From the NCBI RefSeq assembly GCF_003987015.1, contig NZ_PIPQ01000002.1, forward strand, positions 248,001 to 312,000: 64,000 bases of DNA, read 5' to 3'. Origin of the DNA: Aliidiomarina taiwanensis. GTDB lineage: Bacteria; Pseudomonadota; Gammaproteobacteria; Enterobacterales; Alteromonadaceae. The position numbers and the translations under genes are program-made. Positions 8,704-16,999 of this stretch are shown in pieces (position 1 is the stretch's first letter; the number at the start of each line of letters is the position of its first letter). A model generated the notes under the pieces. The model saw only the letters and a program-made list of their open reading frames with translations. It ran no database searches and was not told the DNA's origin.

Positions 8704-8738
8704 AAAAAGGCAGCCAGCAAAAATGGCTGCCTTTTTTT
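8704..8738. terminator. Bidirectional terminator between sspB and dolP
   Basis: AAAGGCAGCCA and TGGCTGCCTTT pair perfectly over 11 bp around GCAAAAA. It is flanked by A5 on the left and T7 on the right, so it can stop both the sspB (plus) and dolP (minus) transcripts. Confidence 0.92.
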
Positions 8739-8747
8739 GTGCGTTTT

Positions 8748-9311
8748 TTATAATGAAAATGCACGGACAACACGGGTTACCCCAGGGGTATTTCGGGCAA
8801 CACGAACGGCATGTTGCGCTGCTGGTTCGTCCACAATGCCGAGTAAAAACACCTCACTAGCTTCTGTCACAACTTTAACACCGGAAGTGTCAATTTCGTT
8901 ACTGCTTAAAAGGTTGGCTTTAATACGGGTGGTAATCCAGCTGTCTTTTGAGCGGTCAATAAAGCCTTTCGGGTCACCTACTTTTAATTCATTAAACACA
9001 GTGAGTATGGTGGCGCTTTCCACTGCAACCCGTTCAGCCCGTTGTTTAAGCTCAAGAGAGGCCACTTGGCCTACCAGTAGCACATCGCCATTGTAGGCCA
9101 CCACGCGAATGCGCTGGTTCTTCAACCGCTCGTCGCTTTGAATTCCCTGCACCACGTGTAAATGTAAGCCCGAGTCGTCAATTTGGGTATTTACCTGACG
9201 ACTGTCTAAAATAACGGATGTCGTTGCCACCATGCCGCCGACGGCAAGCACAGTACAGCCTGTTAAAGGTATTAAAGCCAATAGCAAAATACATAAACGA
9301 CGCAACAACAT
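8748..9311 (-). CDS. dolP: Outer-membrane lipoprotein DolP (BON domains)
   Basis: A 187-aa lipoprotein. The signal peptide ends in the lipobox LIPLTGC (Cys19). Two BON domains follow at about residues 45-115 and 120-187 (GDVLLVGQVASLELKQRAERVA; VFLLGIVDEPAAQHAVRVARN). E. coli DolP (YraP) binds anionic phospholipid at division sites and supports amidase activation and outer-membrane integrity. It lies 2 bases after diaA, in the conserved lpoA-yraN-diaA-dolP order. E. coli yraP has a sigma-E promoter; I did not find a good one here. Confidence 0.95.
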   Translation of the reverse strand: MLLRRLCILLLALIPLTGCTVLAVGGMVATTSVILDSRQVNTQIDDSGLHLHVVQGIQSDERLKNQRIRVVAYNGDVLLVGQVASLELKQRAERVAVESATILTVFNELKVGDPKGFIDRSKDSWITTRIKANLLSSNEIDTSGVKVVTEASEVFLLGIVDEPAAQHAVRVARNTPGVTRVVRAFSL

Positions 9312-9313
9312 GA

Positions 9314-9877
9314 CTAAACTCCCTGGAAAATACTCGCTTCAATAGCGTCGCAAAAGGTTTGTGCTAAAAATAATTGTTGTTCAATAATACGTGCCCGGAC
9401 ATTGGAAGGAACCCGTATTTCAATATCGTTAGCGCCCAGCAGGCCCGCAATATCCCCCGGGTCGTCTCCGGTAATGGTAATAATGGTCATATCGCGAGAA
9501 ACGGCTGCAGCCATTGCTTGGTGTAACCGTTCATTATGGGTTTGGGTAACAAACACCACCAGTATGTCACCTGCATTGCCTAATGCACTGACCTGACGAG
9601 CAAAACATTCTTGCGCAAGTTCGTCGCGGGCTTGACCGGTTAAATGAATAGCGGCGAAGGGTGGCCGTTCTAGGGCACAGCCATGCAGTAAGAGCTCGGC
9701 AAAGTGCGCGGCCACAAAGCGGTTGGTTTCATCGCCACAGGTAAACACTTTATTACCGGAAAGCAAGGCTTGTACTAGTTTATCAATGGCCGACAGAACA
9801 GGTGTTCCTATGTTGTCTGCGGCGGCAACTTGAATTTGAATACTTTCATTAAAAAGATTTTGAACTGTTTCTTGCAT
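9314..9877 (-). CDS. diaA: DiaA-like SIS-domain protein
   Basis: A 187-aa single SIS domain. DiaA tetramers bind DnaA and aid timely initiation at oriC in E. coli. The start MQETVQNLFNESIQIQVAAAD aligns with E. coli DiaA (196 aa) and sits just after the yraN stop; an in-frame ATG at 9901 would overlap yraN by 22 bases. The C-terminal half (MTIITITGDDPGDIAGLLGANDIEIRVPS) is well conserved. The usual phosphosugar-loop motifs are changed: CGDETNRFVAAHF where DiaA has CGNGTSAANAQHF, and TQTHNERLHQ where SIS proteins have a Ser/Thr-rich STSGNS-type loop. Orthology rests mainly on position between yraN and dolP. Confidence 0.85.
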   Translation of the reverse strand: MQETVQNLFNESIQIQVAAADNIGTPVLSAIDKLVQALLSGNKVFTCGDETNRFVAAHFAELLLHGCALERPPFAAIHLTGQARDELAQECFARQVSALGNAGDILVVFVTQTHNERLHQAMAAAVSRDMTIITITGDDPGDIAGLLGANDIEIRVPSNVRARIIEQQLFLAQTFCDAIEASIFQGV

Positions 9878-9879
9878 GT

Positions 9880-10230
9880 TTAAAATGCGTCCTTTAACCA
9901 TTCAATGTGAAAGGGCTGCCCGGTTATTGCCACAACATCGAAGCGGCAAAGGGTTTGGTGCTCTACCATACCATGTTGATGCATGAAAATTCGGGCAGAG
10001 CGCCTTATGCGTACGAGTTGCCTCTGATCTATTTGTTCTAGAATATCAGCAAAGTGGCCATTCTTACGGTATTTAACTTCAATAAAAACCAAATATGCCT
10101 GGTCATACATAATCAGGTCAATTTCACCATCTCGCAGCCGGTAGTTGCGAGCGAGTAAGCGTAAGCCCTGCTGAGTTAAAAAGCGTAAAGCGGTGTCTTC
10201 TTGTTTAGTTCCTAGGGCGCGTGTCGACAT
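9880..10230 (-). CDS. yraN: YraN family protein (UPF0102, predicted nuclease fold)
   Basis: A 116-aa protein of the UPF0102 family, with a restriction-endonuclease-like core: GEIDLIMYDQAYLVFIEVKYR holds the acidic residues and the ExK motif expected for a metal-binding nuclease site. No firm cellular role is known for the family. It overlaps the lpoA 3' end by 26 bases and precedes diaA by 2 bases, so the block is probably co-transcribed. Confidence 0.92.
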   Translation of the reverse strand: MSTRALGTKQEDTALRFLTQQGLRLLARNYRLRDGEIDLIMYDQAYLVFIEVKYRKNGHFADILEQIDQRQLVRIRRSARIFMHQHGMVEHQTLCRFDVVAITGQPFHIEWLKDAF

Positions 10231-12028
10231 TGTTTAATGGCTCCAAACGAATATGGTCTCCATCAAACATAGCCCAGGTTAGCTCTCGTACCAGTGTTTG
10301 TTCATCAATCCGCAATTGCCCACTTAAACCCTGGTAGCTATAACCTTGCAGTTGCTGCATGCGCGCCAAAAGGGGAGCGAGCCGCATGCTGTCATAACCC
10401 ATAGCGGTCAGGCGCTGCTCGCTTAAACTCCAACCCCGCAGCAACGAGCTTAACTGTTGGTGTAACGGCTGCTTGGCATGTTGTGGGAGCAGCCAAGGTG
10501 CGTCTGCGAAGGAAATGCCAGAAAGGTCGGATTCTCCTTGAGTTTGGGTCTGTTCATTGACCATGGAGTTGGCATACACAGGAATACGCTTGCCAAAGGC
10601 ACTTTGGTTGACGTCAATATAAGGTTTTAACAGGCGCGCTTGGGTTGCGTCGCCCAATAAGTAAATGGCGTCGATATCTTGTCGATTGCGAAACTGCATT
10701 TCAATATCGGTACCAGGAAAGGCTTGCTCTAGCCGCTCTTTTCGCGCTTCGCTGTGGGCTACCTTTAAACGGTCGCTGACCAGTGAACGCATGTCGGCAC
10801 TGCTATTATAAAACCCTGTGCGTATATGCCCTGTTGGTTGCTGTACTTGCCAGTAGCGGGTAAACAAACGGGACAGTTGTCGGCCCCGATTATTGTCTGG
10901 CCCGAGGAGCAAAATGCCTTGGTACCCTTTGTCCTTCATGGCTTTCGCTGCGGCCTGAGTTTCAGCTGCTATATCGAGTGCAAAGTAACTACTGCCAGCA
11001 GGCTTGGTTGCTTGTGGCGGGTGGTTTAAAGCAAGCTGCAACCAAGGTCGTACACTGTGGCTGGCCAAACTGTCGACACGCTCACGCTGCAAAGGGCCAA
11101 TAACAAGTTCGATATTCAGTGCTTCAAGCTCAGCAAGAATGTCTTCGTCGCTATAGGTATTGGTGTCAATAAAGTGCACATCTTGCTGACCTTGTTCGGC
11201 GAGGGCAGCTAACACACCATAACGCACGGCGTTCCCTTGCTTCATTAATGGCCCCGTGAGAGGTAATAACACGGCCACTTGTTGCGGAGGGTTAGCAAAG
11301 TAAGGGGTGTCCAACAGCTGCTGCACTATGGGTTGTGCAGGGTGTTGTGGAAACGCCCTTTGCCACTGGCTTAAAACATCTTCTATGCTTTGTTGGTCGT
11401 CAATGGCCGTGGTGAGCCGGTTGAGCAAGCTATACCAGCCTGGACCGTTCGGGTGCACGCTGCGTGGGTTGCTGCGCCAAACGTCGGCCGGCACTTGGCG
11501 CATATGTTGCCAAATAAGCGCGGTCTGTGACGTTTCTAGATAGGGCTGTAATAAAAGTAATTGGTCGGCGGCACGTAAATGTTGCTGTTGGGCCACCGCC
11601 GCCTGATAATTAAGCTCCAGCACTTGGACCCGCTGTTCGCGTTGAGTAAAGCGTTGGTCCAGGTCTTGTAGCAGGCTGACGACTTGCGCCCAGTCACCCA
11701 AGGCGGCATAAAAGCGAGCGCGTTGAAGTCGTAATAGGCTTTGTTCATGTGCGCCAAACTGCTCCGCCTCAAGTTCAACTAGAATAGCGCCCGCATGTTG
11801 GGGTTGGTCCTGGTCGAGGTAGGCGGCCGCTGCTTGCAATAAATAAGTACGCATAGTGGCGGGCGTAGCTGCAGTTTCTGCAGCTGCTATCAGTTCTTCA
11901 GCGGTTGGTGCCGCCTGTACAGAACTCGGCTCTGCCTGTATAACAGGCGCGGGTGTTTGTTGTTCGGGGGTGCTGCCACAACCTAAAAGGCTCAATACAG
12001 CAATGCACATCAGTAGCTTCTTTGGCAC
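10205..12028 (-). CDS. lpoA: Penicillin-binding protein activator LpoA
   Basis: A 607-aa outer-membrane lipoprotein that reaches through the peptidoglycan to stimulate PBP1A. The signal peptide ends in the lipobox LSLLGC (Cys17). Residues about 40-240 are helical, TPR-like repeats, and residues about 250-600 form the LppC domain with a periplasmic-binding-protein fold (VAVLLPLTGPLMKQGNAVRYGVLAA; GILLLGPDNNRGRQLSRLF). Length falls between the Haemophilus and E. coli proteins. Divergent from rsmI; the 75-bp gap must hold both promoters. Confidence 0.95.
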   Translation of the reverse strand: MPKKLLMCIAVLSLLGCGSTPEQQTPAPVIQAEPSSVQAAPTAEELIAAAETAATPATMRTYLLQAAAAYLDQDQPQHAGAILVELEAEQFGAHEQSLLRLQRARFYAALGDWAQVVSLLQDLDQRFTQREQRVQVLELNYQAAVAQQQHLRAADQLLLLQPYLETSQTALIWQHMRQVPADVWRSNPRSVHPNGPGWYSLLNRLTTAIDDQQSIEDVLSQWQRAFPQHPAQPIVQQLLDTPYFANPPQQVAVLLPLTGPLMKQGNAVRYGVLAALAEQGQQDVHFIDTNTYSDEDILAELEALNIELVIGPLQRERVDSLASHSVRPWLQLALNHPPQATKPAGSSYFALDIAAETQAAAKAMKDKGYQGILLLGPDNNRGRQLSRLFTRYWQVQQPTGHIRTGFYNSSADMRSLVSDRLKVAHSEARKERLEQAFPGTDIEMQFRNRQDIDAIYLLGDATQARLLKPYIDVNQSAFGKRIPVYANSMVNEQTQTQGESDLSGISFADAPWLLPQHAKQPLHQQLSSLLRGWSLSEQRLTAMGYDSMRLAPLLARMQQLQGYSYQGLSGQLRIDEQTLVRELTWAMFDGDHIRLEPLNNVDTRPRN

Positions 12029-12103
12029 AATGCAACTCTCTTCCGTTATCAGCTAGGCTCTACTATAAACCGCTCTGCGGTTACAAACAAACAGAGGTAC
12101 GTA

Positions 12104-12934
12104 ATGAAGCCGGGTATTTTGTATATAGTTCCAACCCCTATCGGCAACTTAGACGATATGACACAGCGGGCGCAGCAGGTGCTGGCGAGTGTTTCTGCCA
12201 TTGCCGCAGAAGACACACGGCACTCACGGGTTTTACTGGAACATTACGGTATAACCACGCCTATGTTTGCTTTGCACGAGCATAACGAGCGAGAAAAAGC
12301 GGCGGGGCTTGTGGCGCGGCTGCAAGGGGGTGAGTCTATTGCTTTAATTTCCGACGCGGGAACGCCGCTAATCAGCGACCCTGGGTTTCCATTAGTACGG
12401 GCGTGCCGCCAAGCAGGCGTGCAAGTGACCGCATTGCCGGGTCCTTCAGCGGTTATTACCGCTTTGTCTGCAAGCGGGTTACCTACCGATAAGTTTTTAT
12501 TTGCAGGTTTTTTACCTGCGAAGCAACAAGCACGGGTGACTGCATTAGAAGCCTTAGCGGACGAAACGGGCACCATGGTGTTTTACGAGTCGCCGCGACG
12601 CATCGCAGAGTCACTTTCTGCTATTTCCGAGGTATTAGGCGCAGCGCGTGAGGTGGTGGTAGCGCGGGAAATTAGTAAGCAATACGAAACATACTTGCAT
12701 GGCAGTGCGGCAGACGTGCTGGCTAAGGTGCAAGCGGACGCGAATCAGCAACGGGGGGAAATAGTGCTGATAGTGGCAGGCAAGCAGCTGAATAAGTCAG
12801 ATATTCCAGCAGAGGCTTTGAAGCTACTCACCGAGTTAACCGCTTTGTTACCCCCGAAGAAAGCGGCAAAAGTGGTGGCGAACCACTATGGCTTGCGTGC
12901 CAATGACTTGTATAAACTTACGCTGAAAGCATAG
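12104..12934 (+). CDS. rsmI: 16S rRNA (cytidine1402-2'-O)-methyltransferase
   Basis: A 276-aa SAM-dependent methyltransferase with a tetrapyrrole-methylase fold. It 2'-O-methylates C1402 in the ribosomal P-site region, paired with RsmH which N4-methylates the same base. Conserved motifs: LYIVPTPIGNLDDMTQRA at the start, AEDTRHS, LISDAGTPLISDPGFPLVRA and ALPGPSAVITALSASGLP. AGAGG precedes the ATG. rsmH lies 1 kb downstream beyond rnpB. Confidence 0.97.
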   Translation: MKPGILYIVPTPIGNLDDMTQRAQQVLASVSAIAAEDTRHSRVLLEHYGITTPMFALHEHNEREKAAGLVARLQGGESIALISDAGTPLISDPGFPLVRACRQAGVQVTALPGPSAVITALSASGLPTDKFLFAGFLPAKQQARVTALEALADETGTMVFYESPRRIAESLSAISEVLGAAREVVVAREISKQYETYLHGSAADVLAKVQADANQQRGEIVLIVAGKQLNKSDIPAEALKLLTELTALLPPKKAAKVVANHYGLRANDLYKLTLKA

Positions 12935-12960
12935 CTCCAGTAGCGGGGCTGGTGTATACT
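12932..12960 (+). promoter_or_regulatory. rnpB promoter
   Basis: The -10 hexamer TATACT (12955-12960), in a GTG-TATACT context, lies 7 bases before the predicted RNA 5' end. The expected -35 window (12932-12937) is weak and overlaps the rsmI stop. Confidence 0.6.
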
Positions 12961-12967
12961 CCTTCGC

Positions 12968-13345
<378 letters not shown>

Positions 13346-13466
13346 TTTCTTTTTAATTTCTTCGCTTTACTCCGTGTTATCAAACAGTTCCATTGCTTAA
13401 TTTACCTTCGTACTTTTTCCACTTGGCAGAGCTGCACCTTTGCGGCATGAAAGTTCTGCTTTTGTC

Positions 13467-13496
13467 TTGACAGTTGTTCATGTAGACACCTAGACT
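13467..13496 (+). promoter_or_regulatory. Promoter of the dcw cluster (Pmra-like)
   Basis: A perfect -35 TTGACA (13467-13472) and -10 TAGACT (13491-13496, one mismatch) are spaced by 18 bp. The predicted start falls just before the first MraZ box, 56 bases before the mraZ ATG. Confidence 0.8.
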
Positions 13497-13504
13497 GTAA
13501 CATT

Positions 13505-13529
13505 GTGGGGAAAAGTGGAGAAAAGTGGA
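13505..13529 (+). promoter_or_regulatory. MraZ operator: three direct repeats
   Basis: GTGGG (13505), GTGGA (13515) and GTGGA (13525) recur at exact 10-bp intervals with A-rich spacers (GGAAAA/GAAAA). MraZ is known to bind GTGGG-type repeats spaced by one helical turn in front of its own gene and to repress the dcw cluster. The boxes cover the predicted +1 region. Confidence 0.8.
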
Positions 13530-13558
13530 TCGGATGACGATCCCGAAAAGTGATCGCT

Positions 13559-14017
13559 ATGTTTCGTGGAGCCAGCTTAATCAATTTAGACGCAAAGGGG
13601 CGCTTAGCTATTCCAGCTAAGTATCGCAACCTGCTGTCTTTAGATTGTGAAGGCAAATTAGTGTGCACCATTGACTTGAAACAACCCTGTTTACTTTTAT
13701 ATCCACTGCCTGAATGGCAAGTCATTGAACAACGTTTGGCTGGCCTTTCAAGCATGATCCCTGCCGAGCGCCGTATGCAGCGCTTACTTCTAGGTTATGC
13801 CGAAGACTGTGATATGGATAAAAGCGGTCGGGTGTTAATAGCTCCTACCTTGCGTCAACACGCAGGGCTTACCAAAAAGCTTATGTTGGTGGGTCAGTTA
13901 AATAAGTTTGAAATTTGGGACGAGCAGGCCTGGAATGAGCAAATAGCCTCAGACATGGAAGCAGAGCAAGCAGACGACAACACTTTGAGCGAACGACTAC
14001 AAGAATTCACATTATAA
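13559..14017 (+). CDS. mraZ: Transcriptional regulator MraZ
   Basis: A 152-aa protein with two AbrB-like (SpoVT) DNA-binding repeats; MraZ forms a ring and represses its own dcw promoter. Starting at the ATG at 13559 the product opens [23 protein letters not shown] and has the E. coli length. A frame extension to 13550 exists but adds only three residues. The second repeat shows [20 protein letters not shown]. No strong Shine-Dalgarno is seen. It overlaps rsmH by one base (TAATG). Confidence 0.97.
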   Translation: MFRGASLINLDAKGRLAIPAKYRNLLSLDCEGKLVCTIDLKQPCLLLYPLPEWQVIEQRLAGLSSMIPAERRMQRLLLGYAEDCDMDKSGRVLIAPTLRQHAGLTKKLMLVGQLNKFEIWDEQAWNEQIASDMEAEQADDNTLSERLQEFTL

Positions 14018-14955
14018 TGGCGCAAACTCAACAGCATATACCGGTGTTACTGACCGAGTCGATTCAGGGCTTAGCAATACAGCCGGACCAAATATATATT
14101 GACGCCACGTTTGGACGTGGTGGGCACAGTCGCGCTATTTTAGAACATTTAGGTGAAAATGGGCGTTTAATTTCGCTCGACCGCGACCCAACTGCTGCGC
14201 AGGCTGCCGAACAGCTTGCCGACGATCCTCGTTTTGAATTTATTCACACTCCTTTTTCTGCATTGCCCCACATCATTGCAGAGCGCAATTTAACAGGCAA
14301 AGTGGCCGGTATTCTATTCGACCTTGGTGTTTCTTCCCCACAATTAGACGACGCCGAGCGTGGATTTAGTTTTATGAATGACGGTCCGTTAGATATGCGC
14401 ATGAACCCAGAACAGGGCGAGTCGGCAGCAGACTGGTTAGCCCATGCAAGCCAAGACGAAATGGCCGATGTTTTTCGCCAGTACGGTGAAGAGCGCTATG
14501 CCGGACGTATCGCTCGCGTTATTGTCGAGCGCCGAAGTGAGCAACCACTTACGCGTACGTCTGAGTTGGCCAAACTAATTCAAGAGGTGAGCCCAGCCAA
14601 AGAAAAAAATAAGCACCCGGCGACCCGCGTGTTTCAAGCGGTGCGTATTCATGTAAACCATGAGCTAGAGGAAGCGACAAACGCACTGGAAGCTGCCGTA
14701 AGTGCGCTCAAACCAGGCGGACGTTTGGCGGTAATTAGTTTTCATAGCTTAGAAGACAGACTGACCAAGCATTTTATGCGGAAGTGCAGCCAGCGGGAAC
14801 AACTGCCACCGGGCTTGCCGCTGCGTGAAGACCAAATTGCTGATAACAGAACCCTTAAAACATTGGGCAAGGCAATTAAACCAAGTGCCGAGGAAATAAA
14901 GCAAAACCCGCGCTGCCGCAGTTCGGTATTGAGGGTTGCGGAGCGTTTGCCATGA
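14017..14955 (+). CDS. rsmH: 16S rRNA (cytosine1402-N4)-methyltransferase
   Basis: A 312-aa class I SAM methyltransferase (formerly MraW) that N4-methylates C1402. Motifs seen: [29 protein letters not shown] (SAM loop), [20 protein letters not shown] and [23 protein letters not shown]. Translationally coupled to mraZ; its TGA overlaps the ftsL ATG (ATGA). Confidence 0.98.
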   Translation: MAQTQQHIPVLLTESIQGLAIQPDQIYIDATFGRGGHSRAILEHLGENGRLISLDRDPTAAQAAEQLADDPRFEFIHTPFSALPHIIAERNLTGKVAGILFDLGVSSPQLDDAERGFSFMNDGPLDMRMNPEQGESAADWLAHASQDEMADVFRQYGEERYAGRIARVIVERRSEQPLTRTSELAKLIQEVSPAKEKNKHPATRVFQAVRIHVNHELEEATNALEAAVSALKPGGRLAVISFHSLEDRLTKHFMRKCSQREQLPPGLPLREDQIADNRTLKTLGKAIKPSAEEIKQNPRCRSSVLRVAERLP

Positions 14956-15272
14956 AACATTTACCTTTGCATACACACTTGTTGAAACAGGTTGGCCAAG
15001 ACCTTCTGCGGTTTAAAGGCTTACTGTTTTGGACAGCGCTGGCCGTGTTCAGCGCTTTTGTCATTGTGTATCAAACGTATTTGTACCGCGAGTTAATGGC
15101 CGAGCGCGAGGTGTATTTCTCAGAACGTGACGCCCTAGACGTAGAGTGGCGGCACTTAATAATTGAGCAAAATGCCCTGTCAGAACATAGTCGCATCGAC
15201 CGGTTAGCCCGCCAAGAGCTGGGCTTACAGCCCGCTCAAGAGTCGCAGGAGGTGCTTGTGCCATGGCGATAA
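14952..15272 (+). CDS. ftsL: Cell division protein FtsL
   Basis: A 106-aa bitopic membrane protein that with FtsB and FtsQ relays the septation signal to FtsWI. One transmembrane helix (about residues 25-42, [20 protein letters not shown]), then a periplasmic coiled coil ([30 protein letters not shown]) ending in [11 protein letters not shown], typical of the family. It overlaps rsmH by 4 and ftsI by 10 bases. Confidence 0.95.
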   Translation: MKHLPLHTHLLKQVGQDLLRFKGLLFWTALAVFSAFVIVYQTYLYRELMAEREVYFSERDALDVEWRHLIIEQNALSEHSRIDRLARQELGLQPAQESQEVLVPWR

Positions 15273-16999
15273 AGCGCAACCAGAAAATATTACGTCCAGA
15301 AGCACTGCATGGCCGCTTTGTCGTGGTTTGTGTTGCCCTGGGCTTGATGTTTTCTATGTTGGTAGCGCGTGCCGCCTATATACAAGTTGTGTCGCCAGAC
15401 CGGCTGATACATGAGAGTGATTTGCGGACGGTGCGGGTGAGCGAAGACCGAGTTCAACGGGGGAATATTACCGACCGCAACGGGGTTGAGCTTGCAGTGA
15501 GTGTGCCTGTTCATACGGTATGGGCTGACCCGAAGGTTATTCATGAGCGCGGTAGCTTAGCTGACACCCGTCGCTGGGCGGCGTTAGCGGAAGTGTTTAA
15601 TGTACCGGTAGAGCAATTATTAAGTAAAGTGGAAGATCCAACCCGTCGGTTCGTGTACCTTCAGCGCATGGTAACACCAGGCGTGGCCAACTACGTGGCG
15701 CAATTAAGAATACCGGGCGTGTCACTTAAAGAAGAGTCACGCCGCTTTTATCCCACAGGGGAAATATCGGCCCATGTGGTGGGTATTACCAATATTGACG
15801 GGCAAGGTTTAGACGGCATAGAAGCTGTGTTTGATGAGTACCTCACGGGTACGTCCGGTCAGCGCAGATACCGCCGCGACGGCGCAGGGCGCGTGGTTGA
15901 AGAACTCGAAGTAACCGCGTCAGAATTGCCACAGTCCATTCGATTAAGCATCGACCAGCGTGTGCAAGCGATGGCGTACACAGAGCTGAAGCGAGCCGTT
16001 CGTTACCACCAGGCAACGTCTGGCTCTTTGGTGATGGTGAATGTACATACGGGCGAAATTATTGCCATGGTGAATAGCCCTTCGTACAACCCAAATAACC
16101 GAACCGATGTGCAAGCGCACCAGTTGCGTAACCGGGCAATTTCAGACAGTTTTGAGCCAGGCTCTACCGTGAAGCCCTTGGTCATTTTAGGCGCCTTGCA
16201 AAGTGGTGACTTTGACGCAGAGTCCACCTTAAACACCAGCCCGGGCTGGATGACCGTAGGGGGCCGCCGGGTTCAAGATGGCCGCAATGAAGGCGAGCTA
16301 GACCTGGCTGGTATTTTGGCGCGTTCAAGTAACGTAGGGACGTCTAAGCTAGCTCTGCATATCGGTGTGAACAAACTACTTGAGAATTACTACTCGGTAG
16401 GTTTTGGAACAGACACGGGAGTTCCCTTGCTAGGCGAAAGCATGGGGCAAATGCGCCACCGTAACCGTTGGTATGAATTTGAAGTAGCTGCCTTGTCGTA
16501 TGGGTATGGACTTAGCACGACAACTATTCAGTTAGCTCAAATGTACGCCATTCTTGGTAGCGGCGGTATTAAGCGTCCTTTAACAGTATTAGCACAAGAT
16601 CAAGTAGTAGAAGGCGAAAGAGTGTTTGAACAAGAGTATGTGGAAAGTGTGGTGAAAATGCTTGAAAGCGTGACCGGCGAAAATGGAACCGGTCGACGCG
16701 CAGGTGTACCAGGCTACCGCGTAGCAGGTAAAACAGGTACCACACGAAAAGCAATTGCGGGTGGGTATGGCGACGAGTATGTGGCCCTTTTCGCAGGGGT
16801 TATGCCAGCGTCAAACCCTCACTTTGCCATGGCCGTGATGATCAACGAGCCAGCGGGTGATAGGTACCATGGTGGCTCAGTCGCCGCGCCGGTATTCTCA
16901 GCAGTAGCCGAGCAGGCCGCCCGTATTTTGAATTTAACACCCGACAATATAGATGAGCGCGCAATGCGCGTGGCTGGTTTTAGCGGAGGGGCGCAGTAA
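15263..16999 (+). CDS. ftsI: Peptidoglycan D,D-transpeptidase FtsI (PBP3)
   Basis: A 578-aa class B penicillin-binding protein that cross-links septal peptidoglycan together with FtsW. An N-terminal membrane helix (about residues 19-40) is followed by the pedestal domain and the transpeptidase domain with all three active-site motifs: SxxK as Ser301-T-V-Lys304 in FEPGSTVKPL, SxN in ARSSNVGTSK, and KTGT in VAGKTGTTRK. It overlaps ftsL by 10 bases and shares one base with murE (TAATG). Confidence 0.98.
   Translation: MAIKRNQKILRPEALHGRFVVVCVALGLMFSMLVARAAYIQVVSPDRLIHESDLRTVRVSEDRVQRGNITDRNGVELAVSVPVHTVWADPKVIHERGSLADTRRWAALAEVFNVPVEQLLSKVEDPTRRFVYLQRMVTPGVANYVAQLRIPGVSLKEESRRFYPTGEISAHVVGITNIDGQGLDGIEAVFDEYLTGTSGQRRYRRDGAGRVVEELEVTASELPQSIRLSIDQRVQAMAYTELKRAVRYHQATSGSLVMVNVHTGEIIAMVNSPSYNPNNRTDVQAHQLRNRAISDSFEPGSTVKPLVILGALQSGDFDAESTLNTSPGWMTVGGRRVQDGRNEGELDLAGILARSSNVGTSKLALHIGVNKLLENYYSVGFGTDTGVPLLGESMGQMRHRNRWYEFEVAALSYGYGLSTTTIQLAQMYAILGSGGIKRPLTVLAQDQVVEGERVFEQEYVESVVKMLESVTGENGTGRRAGVPGYRVAGKTGTTRKAIAGGYGDEYVALFAGVMPASNPHFAMAVMINEPAGDRYHGGSVAAPVFSAVAEQAARILNLTPDNIDERAMRVAGFSGGAQ

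Noticed and set aside
8701-9096. 131-codon plus-strand frame at the sspB terminator
   Set aside because: It begins in the terminator hairpin and runs antisense to dolP; no ribosome site or family likeness.
9312-9420. Sigma-E promoter for dolP, as known for E. coli yraP
   Set aside because: A GAAC stretch is present but no suitable -10 at 15-17 bases spacing was found.
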